DNA of 64,000 nucleotides from Draconibacterium sp. (GTDB lineage Bacteria > Bacteroidota > Bacteroidia > Bacteroidales > Prolixibacteraceae), in the NCBI GenBank assembly GCA_011620585.1, contig WOYV01000050.1, positions 39,567 to 103,566 of the forward strand. The letters are read 5' to 3'. The translations under genes and the position numbers were made by a program. The notes under the pieces are model-generated. The model was not told the DNA's origin. It worked only from the letters and a program-made list of their open reading frames with translations, and searched no databases. Shown here in pieces: positions 8,358-16,491 of this stretch (positions within the stretch are counted from its first letter, which is position 1; every line of letters begins with the position of its first letter).

Positions 8358-9575
8358 TATTCTGATGTCTTTAACCCGGATATCTTTAACTGGCCTCCAC
8401 CGTTTGTCGGTCTCCACTTTGGCTATTTTGTCAACCACTTCCATTCCCGAAACCACCTGTCCAAAAATAGTGTACGAACCATCGAGATGTGGCGCTCCGC
8501 CAACTGATTTGTAAACCTGTCGTTGTTCTTTCGAAAACGTATAATTGTTCTGAGTTTCCAAATCATCCAGTTCGTTATCAAAATATTTTCTGCCCGAAAC
8601 AATGTAAAACTGCGAACCGTCGGAGCGGCGGCGTTCGTTGGCGGTGTCCGGTTTACGTGGCGACCCGATCATTCCACGTTTGTGATACAACCCGTCCACA
8701 ACGTGAGCGGGGATGGTGTAACCGGGGCCTTTCCACCCCACATTGTCGCCCGGCCTGGCGTAGCGTGTGTCGGCGGCTCCACTCTGGATTCCGAAATCGG
8801 CGATCACCCGGTGAATCAACAGGCTGTCGTAAAAATCCTCCTTCACCAACCGAATAAAATTATCGCGGTATCCAGGGGTTTCGTTAAATAATTTAATGGT
8901 AATATTTCCATAGCCGGTTTCGATTACCAAGCCTTTGATCTTCATATTTTCGGCAGCAACTTTCGAATTTGCCGAAATTTTCAAGGTTTCCAGCAATTCG
9001 GGCTCCCCTTTTTTATTTTTAAGCATTTCAGAAATGTAAAACGAAGGGGTGGCAAAACTTTGTTCCTCGTAATCCACTACTGCAGAAAATGCCACTCCGA
9101 TTGCCTTTTTATTCGACACAAAAATCGGTGAGCCAAACTGCGACGAACGAATTCGGTTGGTAAGGCGATAAAGATTAATGCCTTTAACATTGGCCAGGTT
9201 GAGAACTTTGCCGGTAAAAAGCTGGGTGGTTTTGGATGTTTTTGGGGCAATGTACATGGTTTTGGCCGAACGTGGGATTTCTCCTTCTACCAGCACAATT
9301 GGTTCACGTTTTACACTATCGACTTCCAAAATGATTAGATCGTTGATTCGGTCGAATGCTACAAAACGAGTGGCGGAATAAGTTTTATTTCCATCCAATG
9401 GCTGGATTTTAACTTCGGTTGCCTGGTTGACCAGTGAATATTTAGTAACCAGCAAATTCGCACCTACAAAAAACCCCTGTCCTTTTTCGAGTATTCTGCC
9501 GTTGTCATACGACTCGATCTTAGCTACCGAAGCCAGCATTTGTTCCCATTCGTCGATCTGATTTTCAGTGTTCAC
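8349..9575 (-). CDS. Dead trypsin-like domain fused to a cyclophilin peptidyl-prolyl isomerase (5' end frameshifted)
   Basis: Residues 1 to about 200 resemble a trypsin-fold (S1C) protease: GQGFFVGANLLVTKYSLV corresponds to the usual histidine strand and NDLIILEV to the aspartate strand. The catalytic His is Ser47 and the serine position in QFGSPIF is Phe147, so it cannot be a protease. From about 214 a cyclophilin domain follows with FIRLVKEDFYDSLLIHRVI, QFYIVSG and LDGSYTIFGQVV. The GTG at 9575 is only the start of the open frame. An upstream lipoprotein signal peptide lies in another frame (see 9576-9685). It is the last of three tandem cyclophilins. Confidence 0.8.
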   Translation of the reverse strand: MNTENQIDEWEQMLASVAKIESYDNGRILEKGQGFFVGANLLVTKYSLVNQATEVKIQPLDGNKTYSATRFVAFDRINDLIILEVDSVKREPIVLVEGEIPRSAKTMYIAPKTSKTTQLFTGKVLNLANVKGINLYRLTNRIRSSQFGSPIFVSNKKAIGVAFSAVVDYEEQSFATPSFYISEMLKNKKGEPELLETLKISANSKVAAENMKIKGLVIETGYGNITIKLFNETPGYRDNFIRLVKEDFYDSLLIHRVIADFGIQSGAADTRYARPGDNVGWKGPGYTIPAHVVDGLYHKRGMIGSPRKPDTANERRRSDGSQFYIVSGRKYFDNELDDLETQNNYTFSKEQRQVYKSVGGAPHLDGSYTIFGQVVSGMEVVDKIAKVETDKRWRPVKDIRVKDIRILK

Positions 9576-9685
9576 AGGGCTTACCGACTTTGTATTTTTA
9601 GCAGCATTTTCTGTTTTTTGTTTTCGCCGTCACACGAAAACAAAACCATTCCCAAGAATAATATGCAAACAAAATTTAGTTTCAT
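9576..9685 (-). other. Detached signal peptide of the cyclophilin fusion; frameshift in an A6 run
   Basis: An ATG at 9685, overlapping the TGA of the preceding cyclophilin gene as ATGA, starts a lipoprotein signal peptide with lipobox Cys18 (LFSC) and then runs out of frame. Adding one base to the run of six A (six T at 9614-9619 on the plus strand) joins it smoothly to the 408-residue frame, giving a linker DGENKKTENAAKNT. The real gene therefore probably spans 8349-9685. It could be an assembly error, a recent mutation or a slippage switch. Confidence 0.7.
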
Positions 9686-10491
9686 TGGATCACTTTCACA
9701 TGAATAACAACATTGGTGAAGGGACGGTTGTTTTCATCGGTTTTTAAGGCTGCAATTTTATCGATCACATCAAAACCTGAAATGCATTCGCCAAAAATGG
9801 TATATTTTCCATCGAGGTCGGGGTAGCCGCCAACAGTGGTATATGCTTCGCGTTGCGCTTCGCTGAATGTCAATACGTCGGGTTCAAGCGTGTAGTCGGT
9901 TTCTATTTCGTTTTTAACCTGCTCTGCAAGTACCCGGAACTCCTTTACTTTCTTCTCATCTTTTAGTTTTTTAAGTTCATTGCGAACTTCTTCTGTCATG
10001 TGTTTCTGAACGATCTTATTCCGTATCGGACGGTTCACGGCCAACTCCATGGTATCAAGGGCCCCCGCGGTAAAAACACTTCCTTTAACGATGTAAAACT
10101 GAGAGATATCGGATTGTTTAAAAGGGTTGACTTCGTCGGGTTGGCGGGGTGCACACAACACCCCTTTCTTATGAAAATAGTGCGGAATAATTTCGTCATC
10201 AACGGTTTTGTCGGGATCGCCATAACCAATTCGTTTTCCGGGCGGCGCATTCCGGCTGCTTTTCGATCCTCCCTGTATTAAAAAGTCCTGAATCACCCGA
10301 TAAAAAAGTGTTCCGTCGTAATATCCTTCGTTCACGAGTTGAATAAAAGCATCGCGGTGTTTTGGCGTGTCGTCGTACAATCTGAACTGCATAGTGCCGA
10401 GGTTAGTAGAGACTTCCACAACCCTTGATTGGGCATTCACCCTAAAAACCGAAAAGACAGATAAAAGAAATACGATAAAAATTTTGGACAT
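9682..10491 (-). CDS. Exported cyclophilin-type peptidyl-prolyl isomerase
   Basis: The 269-residue protein has a cleavable signal peptide ending in VNAQ and a cyclophilin domain: FIQLVNEGYYDGTLFYRVIQDFLIQGG, SQFYIVKG and LDGKYTIFGE. It should catalyse proline isomerisation during folding of periplasmic or outer-membrane proteins. Between the substrate loop and the last strands it has a charged helical insert of about 65 residues rich in Lys and Glu, shared with the next paralogue but not with classical cyclophilins. It starts three bases after the stop of the upstream cyclophilin. Confidence 0.88.
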   Translation of the reverse strand: MSKIFIVFLLSVFSVFRVNAQSRVVEVSTNLGTMQFRLYDDTPKHRDAFIQLVNEGYYDGTLFYRVIQDFLIQGGSKSSRNAPPGKRIGYGDPDKTVDDEIIPHYFHKKGVLCAPRQPDEVNPFKQSDISQFYIVKGSVFTAGALDTMELAVNRPIRNKIVQKHMTEEVRNELKKLKDEKKVKEFRVLAEQVKNEIETDYTLEPDVLTFSEAQREAYTTVGGYPDLDGKYTIFGECISGFDVIDKIAALKTDENNRPFTNVVIHVKVIQ

Positions 10492-10494
10492 AAG

Positions 10495-11313
10495 CTATTT
10501 AATCACCTCCATTTCCATTTTTATATCATTTAGTGGGCGGTTGTTTTTATCGGTTTCGGCCGCTGCAATTTTATCGATTACATCGAATCCTTCCACCACT
10601 TCGCCAAACACAGTGTATTCGCCATCGAGCGAAGGATAACCCCCAACCGTTGTATATGCTTCGCGTTGTTCAGGAGTGAAAGCTATCGTCTCGTGAGTTG
10701 CCCACAAACTATCGGCCTGGGCACGAATTTCGGCTACCAGAACATTAAATCCATCCAGGTCGTTATTTTTTTTGCATTCGTTCAGTTCGTTAGCTGCCGC
10801 ATCAAATTTCGTTTTGTAGAACTCGTTACGGGACCGGTTGTTCAACGCCATTTCCATTGTATCGAGCGCACCTGCTGTCATAACTGCTCCCTGTACGATG
10901 TAAAACTGCGAACCGCTCGATCGTTTTTCGGGGTTCGATGGGCCTCCTGTACGAGCTGCTGCCAGCGCTCCCTTTTTATGAAAATATTTTGGTACAAATT
11001 CAGCAGGAATAGTGTATCCAACATTCCCCGAACCCAAACGTGCACCTGGCTGTGCGTTTTTCGAATCGGGATCGCCGCCCTGTATCATGAAGTTCTCCAT
11101 CACACGATGAAAAAGCAGGCCGTTGTAAAAACCTTCATTTACCAGTTTGATGAAATTTTTTTGGTGCCCGGGTGTTTCATCGTAAAGTTTTAGTTTAATG
11201 TTGCCAAACTCAGTCTTTAACAAAACCAGCGTATCTCCTCCTTTTTCGGCACGACCGCACGAAATCCCGATCCCGGTTAAAACGATTAACAATAAAGCAA
11301 GAAACTTCTTCAT
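10495..11313 (-). CDS. Cyclophilin-type peptidyl-prolyl isomerase lipoprotein
   Basis: This 272-residue protein is the first gene of the cyclophilin operon. A lipoprotein signal peptide ends at Cys19 (GISC). The cyclophilin core is clear: FIKLVNEGFYNGLLFHRVMENFMIQGGDP with the catalytic-type His-Arg-Val, SQFYIVQG and LDGEYTVFGEVVEG. Like the second paralogue it carries a helical insert of about 70 residues starting at GALDTMEMALNN. Anchored in a membrane, it is likely to help fold exported proteins. The three copies suggest local duplication followed by divergence. Confidence 0.9.
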   Translation of the reverse strand: MKKFLALLLIVLTGIGISCGRAEKGGDTLVLLKTEFGNIKLKLYDETPGHQKNFIKLVNEGFYNGLLFHRVMENFMIQGGDPDSKNAQPGARLGSGNVGYTIPAEFVPKYFHKKGALAAARTGGPSNPEKRSSGSQFYIVQGAVMTAGALDTMEMALNNRSRNEFYKTKFDAAANELNECKKNNDLDGFNVLVAEIRAQADSLWATHETIAFTPEQREAYTTVGGYPSLDGEYTVFGEVVEGFDVIDKIAAAETDKNNRPLNDIKMEMEVIK

Positions 11314-11370
11314 CTGAAATTATTTTGTTTAAATTCAACCAACATTCAATTTTTCTGTAAAGATAAAAAG

Positions 11371-12297
11371 ATGAACAAAACTGCCTCAATTCTTCTTGTT
11401 TTCATCCTTTTTTTTTCGTGTAACGGTACTGATCGAAAAAACACGGCACAACAAACGGACCCTGCTTCAACCATCATTGTTGATGGAGAAAAGTATATTT
11501 CACAATTACCTGCCGCACTTACCGAGATTTCAGGGTTACTCATCTGGGATAATCTATTTTGGGGTTTTAACGACAGTGGAGGGGACGAAAAACTGTTGGG
11601 TTTTGATCGGGAGGGAGTCATTCAGAGAACCCTAAAAATTAAAAATTCGGATAACCACGACTGGGAATCGATCACGCAAGATGATGCTTTTATTTATGTC
11701 GGAGATTTTGGCAATAACAGGGGGAACCGCGAAGATTTGTGCGTGTACAAAATCGCAAAAGACCTGGTTGGGAAAGGGGAAGAATCAGAAGTGGGAGCCA
11801 TCAGGATCGATTATAACTATGCGTCGCAAGATGAATTTTCTTTTGGTTTGAATTCCACGCCTTTTGATTGCGAAGCAATGGTTGAATTTAATGGAAACCT
11901 CTATTTGTTTTCAAAAAACTGGCAAACTCACACTACCCAAATGTACAAGTTGTCAACTGCGGAAGGTAATTATCAGCTTGCACCGATCGATTCATTTAAT
12001 GTAAATCTTCTGGTTACCGGAGCCGATGTCAATCCAGGAAAGAACAAGTTGGCTTTAATTGGTTATCTCGATTACAAAACTTACATGTGGGTATTTTCTG
12101 ATTTCGAAGGCGATAATTTCTTTGGTGGAAAGAGCACATATTTTCATCTCAAAAATCTCGACGGAGCACAAACCGAAGGAATTTGTTTCCTAAATGATGA
12201 AACGGTTTTGATTTCGTGTGAGGATACTAAAACCGTTCCACAACAGGTTTTCCGTGTCGATCTTAAAAACGTTAAAAATGGAACACTTTCGAATTAG
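11371..12297 (+). CDS. Lipoprotein of unknown function, probable beta-propeller
   Basis: The 308-residue protein has a lipoprotein signal peptide with Cys17 (FFSC). The mature part contains repeated strand pairs such as LFWGFNDSGGDEKLLGFD, DHDWESI-like and DAFIYVGDFGNNRGNR, which suggest a beta-propeller of the SMP-30 or esterase-like kind with Asp and Asn residues in loops. I do not recognise a specific family and propose no substrate. The gene is divergent from the cyclophilin operon and overlaps the start of the GNAT gene by 20 bases. Confidence 0.65.
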   Translation: MNKTASILLVFILFFSCNGTDRKNTAQQTDPASTIIVDGEKYISQLPAALTEISGLLIWDNLFWGFNDSGGDEKLLGFDREGVIQRTLKIKNSDNHDWESITQDDAFIYVGDFGNNRGNREDLCVYKIAKDLVGKGEESEVGAIRIDYNYASQDEFSFGLNSTPFDCEAMVEFNGNLYLFSKNWQTHTTQMYKLSTAEGNYQLAPIDSFNVNLLVTGADVNPGKNKLALIGYLDYKTYMWVFSDFEGDNFFGGKSTYFHLKNLDGAQTEGICFLNDETVLISCEDTKTVPQQVFRVDLKNVKNGTLSN

Positions 12298-12814
12298 CGA
12301 TAAAATCAGGCTTGAGCGGATCAAGCTTTCAATGGCGCCGCTTATTTTTGAAACTATTGGCCGCGACCGAAAATATCTCCGGGAATGGCTTCCTTTTGTG
12401 GATAGTATTCAAAACGTGGAAGATACCGGGGCCTTCATCCGCAGTATGGTAGCCGGGAGTAATAATCGTGACGATATTTACTGTATTTGGTATAACGAAG
12501 AATTTGCAGGTTTGATAGGATTTAAAGATACCGACTACGTGAACCACAAAACTGAAATTGGTTATTGGTTAGCCGAAAAAATGCAACACAATGGAATTAT
12601 TGTATCGTGTGTTGAGGTTTTGGTTCACCATGCTTTTAAGAAGCTGGGGATGAACCGCATTCAAATAAAAGTAGCCGAAAAAAATTCGAAAAGCGAAGCC
12701 ATTCCACAAAAGCTTCATTTCCAGTTTGAAGGGGTTGAGCGAGCCGGCGAACGCCATCGGAATAAATATCTTAACCTGAAAATTTACAGCTTACTGGCCA
12801 GCGACCGTTATTAA
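12278..12814 (+). CDS. GNAT acetyltransferase (RimJ/RimL-like)
   Basis: Starting from ATG 12278, the protein of 178 residues opens with FRISDKIRLERI and shows the RimL-type layout: substrate strand, GLIGFKDTD, EIGYWLAEKMQHNGI and a late acetyl-CoA region NRIQIKVAEKNSKS. RimJ/RimL-like enzymes acetylate ribosomal-protein N-termini or small amines; the acceptor here is not evident. The frame is open 20 codons further upstream, but the internal ATG gives the family-like start and a short overlap with the preceding lipoprotein gene. Confidence 0.85.
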   Translation: MEHFRISDKIRLERIKLSMAPLIFETIGRDRKYLREWLPFVDSIQNVEDTGAFIRSMVAGSNNRDDIYCIWYNEEFAGLIGFKDTDYVNHKTEIGYWLAEKMQHNGIIVSCVEVLVHHAFKKLGMNRIQIKVAEKNSKSEAIPQKLHFQFEGVERAGERHRNKYLNLKIYSLLASDRY

Positions 12815-12912
12815 TGGAGAATACAAAAAACCGTTTTGTGTTTAAAAAGTATACAAATGGTTAAAAATGGATTTATTGGGATTGAAAATCCGTATATGTC
12901 GTTGTAATTTCT

Positions 12913-12920
12913 TAATTTTG
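12913..12920 (+). promoter_or_regulatory. -7 promoter box before the ACP-like gene
   Basis: TAATTTTG matches the Bacteroidota TAnnTTTG consensus 37 bases before the ATG at 12958. A matching -33 TTTG at 19-21 bases is not seen. Confidence 0.35.
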
Positions 12921-12957
12921 ACCCAAATCTTCATTTGTTCGAATTTATACGGAAAAC

Positions 12958-13224
12958 ATGAAAGTAGAAGTACTGGAAGAAAAATCAATCAGAAGAAACC
13001 TGTACAGGGTGCTTCGCAAGACAGGCGTTACGAAGGAGAGTATCTGTTTAAACGCTTCTTTCATTGAAGATCTGCATTTTGATAAAATCGACTGGAGTAT
13101 TTTTACATATTACCTTGAACGCATTTTTGATATTTCGGTGAAAGATGAAGAATTAAACAAATTCGGAAACGTAAACGATACTTTGCATTATTTGCGCGGG
13201 GAGTTGCTTTACCTCTGTAATTGA
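12958..13224 (+). CDS. Acyl-carrier-protein-like protein lacking the phosphopantetheine serine
   Basis: The 88-residue protein folds on paper like an acyl carrier protein: helix I, a loop, then FIEDLHFDKIDWSIFTYYLERIF aligned to the ACP helix II. In true ACPs this reads D-S-L with the serine that receives phosphopantetheine. Here the position is Lys43 (DKID), so it cannot be charged in the usual way. It may be a regulatory or structural ACP relative. It stands alone, with a -7 box ahead and a good terminator behind, so it seems to be its own transcription unit. Confidence 0.65.
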   Translation: MKVEVLEEKSIRRNLYRVLRKTGVTKESICLNASFIEDLHFDKIDWSIFTYYLERIFDISVKDEELNKFGNVNDTLHYLRGELLYLCN

Positions 13225-13248
13225 TTAACCTATTTCAACGATAGAAAT

Positions 13249-13277
13249 GGGGCTCAAAAGTAGGGCCCTATTTTTTT
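13249..13277 (+). terminator. Intrinsic terminator after the ACP-like gene
   Basis: GGGCTC pairs with GGGCCC-side bases (six pairs including one G-U) around an AAAAGTA loop, and seven T residues follow at 13271-13277. Confidence 0.75.
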
Positions 13278-13325
13278 GAACAATTTTGAGGCTGGCGTGT
13301 AATGTTGGTATTAATCTTAAATATT

Positions 13326-14141
13326 ATGGATAAAATAGAAAACCTTTCAGAACAACTTTACAACATTGTAGTTGTATATGGTCCAAAGTTAGTAGGCGCC
13401 ATAATCACCCTCATCATTGGTATGTGGATCATATCAATAATTAGATCAACATTAAGAAAGCGATTCGAAAAACGAAATGTAGATACATCGCTTCGTGGCT
13501 TCCTAAACAGCATGATTGGGATTGTATTGAAAATGATGTTGTGGATTAGTGTGATTGGAATGATGGGTGTGCAAATGACCTCATTTATTGCCATTTTGGG
13601 TGCGGCAGGTTTGGCTGTTGGGATGGCGCTTTCCGGTACTTTGCAGAATTTTGCAGGTGGTGTAATTATCCTGCTTTTTAAACCGTTTAAAGTAGGCGAT
13701 TATATCGACGCACAGGGACATGCCGGGACTGTGAGCGAGATTCAAATTTTCAACACCATCCTGAAAACGCCGGATAATAAAACGATCATCATTCCAAACG
13801 GGGGGCTTTCAACCGGATCGATGACCAATTACTCGACTGAGCAGCAACGACGCGTTGATTTTACGTTTGGAATTGCTTATGGCGATGATGTGGAAAAGGC
13901 GAAACAAGTGCTGATGAAGCTGATTAAAGCTGATGAACGTATTTTGAATGAACCGGCTGAACCGTTTATTGCAGTGAGTGAACTTGCAAACAGCTCCGTG
14001 AACCTGGTTGTGAGAGTTTGGGCTAATGCATCCAGCTACTGGGGAATTTATTTCGATATGCACGAAAAAGTATACAAGACTTTTGCAAAAGAAGGGTTAC
14101 AGATTCCGTTTCCGCAAATGGATGTACATCTTCAGAAATAA
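13326..14141 (+). CDS. mscS: Small-conductance mechanosensitive channel (MscS family)
   Basis: The protein of 271 residues has three N-terminal transmembrane segments; the third is the glycine/alanine-rich pore helix GAAGLAVGMALSGTLQNFAGG, followed by the beta domain with FKPFKVGDYI and IIIPNGGLSTGSMTN. It should open under membrane tension to release solutes in hypo-osmotic shock. I chose the ATG at 13326 (MDKIENLSEQ) since the eight residues added by the ATG at 13302 are hydrophobic and atypical. A terminator follows the stop. Confidence 0.92.
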   Translation: MDKIENLSEQLYNIVVVYGPKLVGAIITLIIGMWIISIIRSTLRKRFEKRNVDTSLRGFLNSMIGIVLKMMLWISVIGMMGVQMTSFIAILGAAGLAVGMALSGTLQNFAGGVIILLFKPFKVGDYIDAQGHAGTVSEIQIFNTILKTPDNKTIIIPNGGLSTGSMTNYSTEQQRRVDFTFGIAYGDDVEKAKQVLMKLIKADERILNEPAEPFIAVSELANSSVNLVVRVWANASSYWGIYFDMHEKVYKTFAKEGLQIPFPQMDVHLQK

Positions 14142-14160
14142 ATTAAAGAAAATACTCAGC

Positions 14161-14200
14161 AAGAGGCTGTTGGATTCTTTAAGAACAGCCTTTTCTTTTT
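14161..14200 (+). terminator. Intrinsic terminator after mscS
   Basis: AGGCTGTT (14164-14171) pairs with AACAGCCT (14184-14191) around a 12-base loop, followed by a T-rich tail TTTCTTTTT. Confidence 0.8.
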
Positions 14201-14363
14201 CGTGGGGTTGCCGGTAAATAAATGGAAAACCAGAATATCTGCAGAGAAATCGTGCCGGGATTTATTCAGGTAACAATTTTGAATTAAATTTGTGGGTTCA
14301 AAAATTGGGGCAGTTTACTGCAACATTTTTCGACTTTAGGAAAACAAGAAATTACAGAATGCC

Positions 14364-14768
14364 ATGAAAGTTTTACTCGGAATTATTTTATTGTTTGGAT
14401 TTGTTGTTGCCATGGCAACGTGGATCGGCAATAAGTTCTCGCGAAAAAACAAGGAGTTGGAGCCGGAAGAGGAGGATAACTTTCAGATTCCGACTGGCTG
14501 TTGCGGGGCGCATGAAGTGTGCGATTTCGAAGAAATGCTACAGAATCCAAACGAGATAATTTATTTTGAAGATGAAGATCTGGATCGTTTCAAAGATATT
14601 CCTGCCAATGGATACAACGATGCGCAGATAGATGAGTTCCGCGATGTTTTGTACACATTGAAAGACGACGAAATAAGAATTTGGTTGTTGAGCATCGAAC
14701 GCCGCCAGATTCAATTGCCGGTCATACTTCGCCAGGAAGCACTTTTTATGGTTGCAGAAGCGTCCTGA
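14364..14768 (+). CDS. Membrane-anchored protein with a CCGAHEVC motif, unknown function
   Basis: The 134-residue protein starts with one transmembrane helix of about 20 residues (VLLGIILLFGFVVAMATW), then a basic patch, so the rest is probably cytoplasmic. The soluble part opens with an acidic run and then GCCGAHEVCDFEE, where three cysteines and a histidine lie within eight residues; this could hold a metal or an Fe-S centre. The remainder is acidic and helical. I recognise it only as the kind of conserved hypothetical seen in Bacteroidota. It converges on the S4 gene. Confidence 0.6.
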   Translation: MKVLLGIILLFGFVVAMATWIGNKFSRKNKELEPEEEDNFQIPTGCCGAHEVCDFEEMLQNPNEIIYFEDEDLDRFKDIPANGYNDAQIDEFRDVLYTLKDDEIRIWLLSIERRQIQLPVILRQEALFMVAEAS

Positions 14769-14776
14769 TTTCTGGC

Positions 14777-14983
14777 TCAAATTAGCTTTATTTTTTCTCC
14801 CATTACTTCAATCACATCACCTGAAATAAGTTTGGCTCTTTTCCGAAGTTCGGTTTCTCCGTTTCGCAGTACTTCTCCTTCTTCCACCATAATCCTGGCA
14901 TGTCCGCCAGTTTCGGCAATCCGAAGCAGTTTGAGAAGTTTCACCAGTTCGATGTATTCTTCATTGAGTTTAAATTCGCGCAT
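14777..14983 (-). CDS. S4-domain RNA-binding protein (YbcJ-like)
   Basis: The 68-residue protein is a lone S4 domain: IELVKLLKLLRIAETGGHARIMVEEGEVLRNGE followed by RKRAKLISGDVIEV. YbcJ-type proteins bind RNA and associate with ribosome-related functions. The gene begins on the last base of the C1-peptidase gene, so the two are translationally coupled, although their functions seem unrelated. Confidence 0.85.
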   Translation of the reverse strand: MREFKLNEEYIELVKLLKLLRIAETGGHARIMVEEGEVLRNGETELRKRAKLISGDVIEVMGEKIKLI

Positions 14984-16065
14984 CAGGGTCCTATTTTTGA
15001 TTTAATAGTTTCAGGAATGGCGTCTTTGTGAACCATGATTGCAATGGTTTTTAAGCGCACGTAGTCTTCTGTCATGTGAAGATAGCCCCCGTAATCGTTG
15101 CTTTCGGCACTCCACGAATTTTTTGTGTAGAAACAATTTCTGCCAGCCGAATCTTTCGAAAGTCCAACCAGGTGCATCAGGTGATCGTCGGTGGTACTCC
15201 GGTCGAAAAAGGTTTGCTGGCGCAGCTCCTGGCCAACTTTCCCGATTTGCTTTTCCGGCACATCGGCTTTGCCTTTTTTATGGGTAAATGTTTTCTCGCT
15301 GGTATCGCCGTCCCACGCTACCGTAAATCCGTTGTTTAATGCATAATTCATCACTTCTATAAGCTCGTCAATCGGGAGGTTGTAGTACAGTTCGTGCGCC
15401 CAGTTATCCGGAACTTCCAGAACAAATGGTTTGTAAAACGGATGATGTGCATAGGAAGTCAATTCCACGTAATCATCAGGATTAAGTTCAAAATGAGCGC
15501 GCAATTCTATGGGAGTTACTTTTCCATTGTCGGTTTGTATTTTCTTAGGAAGTTTGCCAAGGTGCTTATTCAGAATGGGTTGTAGCGATGAAACATCGGA
15601 GGCGTCGAAGTTTTCCTTTTTCTTGTTTAAGCCCTGAACTTCCGGTTCGAGTTCGGCAACTAAATCGCGATGGTTGTATTTCCCATCAATCTTTTCGCCG
15701 GGGAATTCGTCGAAAGTTGACAAACCTTTTTCGCGCAATACGTTCAGTACGTCGTGTGCCTGGCCACCTTGCCCGAAATTATTGTTTCCCTGGAAAAGCA
15801 AATATTGTCCAGCTTTATTCAGGTAGCCATAGTACACAAAAAACATTTCCGAAAGTTTGGTTTCGGGGAACCCTTTGCGCATAATTTCCGATTCCAGGAA
15901 GCTGGTGGTGGTAAAACTCCAGCAGGTCCCGGTACTTCCCTGGTTGGTAACCGGTGTGTGTGCAATTTCTTTAATAATGGTGAACTGTTCTTTGTCTTCT
16001 TGTGCAAGAAGTGTTGCCGACAACAATATCAGGACAGTAAACAGTGTCGTATACTTCATCTTCAT
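14983..16065 (-). CDS. Exported C1-family cysteine peptidase (bleomycin-hydrolase/aminopeptidase C-like)
   Basis: A signal peptide ending in LLAQ precedes a papain-fold peptidase. The oxyanion Gln and nucleophile are in TNQGSTGTCWSF, the catalytic His in DDHLMHLVG, and the Asn in YTKNSWS, so all catalytic residues are present. At 360 residues it is shorter than cytoplasmic bleomycin hydrolases, and the signal peptide puts it in the periplasm or outside. A large middle insertion is charged. It overlaps the upstream YjbR gene as ATGA and the downstream S4 gene by one base. Confidence 0.88.
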   Translation of the reverse strand: MKMKYTTLFTVLILLSATLLAQEDKEQFTIIKEIAHTPVTNQGSTGTCWSFTTTSFLESEIMRKGFPETKLSEMFFVYYGYLNKAGQYLLFQGNNNFGQGGQAHDVLNVLREKGLSTFDEFPGEKIDGKYNHRDLVAELEPEVQGLNKKKENFDASDVSSLQPILNKHLGKLPKKIQTDNGKVTPIELRAHFELNPDDYVELTSYAHHPFYKPFVLEVPDNWAHELYYNLPIDELIEVMNYALNNGFTVAWDGDTSEKTFTHKKGKADVPEKQIGKVGQELRQQTFFDRSTTDDHLMHLVGLSKDSAGRNCFYTKNSWSAESNDYGGYLHMTEDYVRLKTIAIMVHKDAIPETIKSKIGP

Positions 16066-16415
16066 TTTAAATTTTTATATTCTTCTTGTACCTTTTTGGG
16101 TAAGCTTTTCAAAATCAGTTCGTACGATTCATCGATTAATTCCTGTAAAACAGCAGGAGGAACTGTTCCATCCAGTTCGATGGTGTTCCAATGTTGTTTA
16201 TTCATATGGTCCCCCGGAATGATAGAGTTATAGTGTGTGCGCAGTTCTGCATTCTTTTCGGGGTCGTTTTTTAATGCAATACGGAAATCATCGAGACTTA
16301 GTAAACAAAACATTTTGTTCATCATTTTGAATACCAGGGTTGTCTCATCGAAAGGAAAGCTTTCGGTAACTGCTTTTTTTGTGATGCAATATTCGCGTAT
16401 TTCTTCAATATTCAT
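16062..16415 (-). CDS. MmcQ/YjbR family protein
   Basis: The 117-residue product has the YjbR pattern: a start helix EEIREYCITKKAVTESFPF, a strand with FKMMNKMFCLLSL, and NKQHWNTIELDGTVP near the end. YjbR proteins have a double-wing DNA-binding fold but no firm cellular role. The stop codon overlaps the start of the C1 peptidase gene. Confidence 0.85.
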   Translation of the reverse strand: MNIEEIREYCITKKAVTESFPFDETTLVFKMMNKMFCLLSLDDFRIALKNDPEKNAELRTHYNSIIPGDHMNKQHWNTIELDGTVPPAVLQELIDESYELILKSLPKKVQEEYKNLK

Positions 16416-16491
16416 ATATATCTTTCAGAAAGCCTAAAAATAGTGGATTCGGGAAGAATTACAAATTACCGGGACAGAATTTGGTTCCGGT

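Noticed and set aside
9605..9640. Programmed -1 frameshift at AAAAAAC in the cyclophilin fusion gene
   Set aside because: The heptamer is present, but the reading phase is AAA AAA CAG, not A AAA AAC, so the P-site tRNA would slip onto CAA. A one-base loss in the homopolymer explains the data better.
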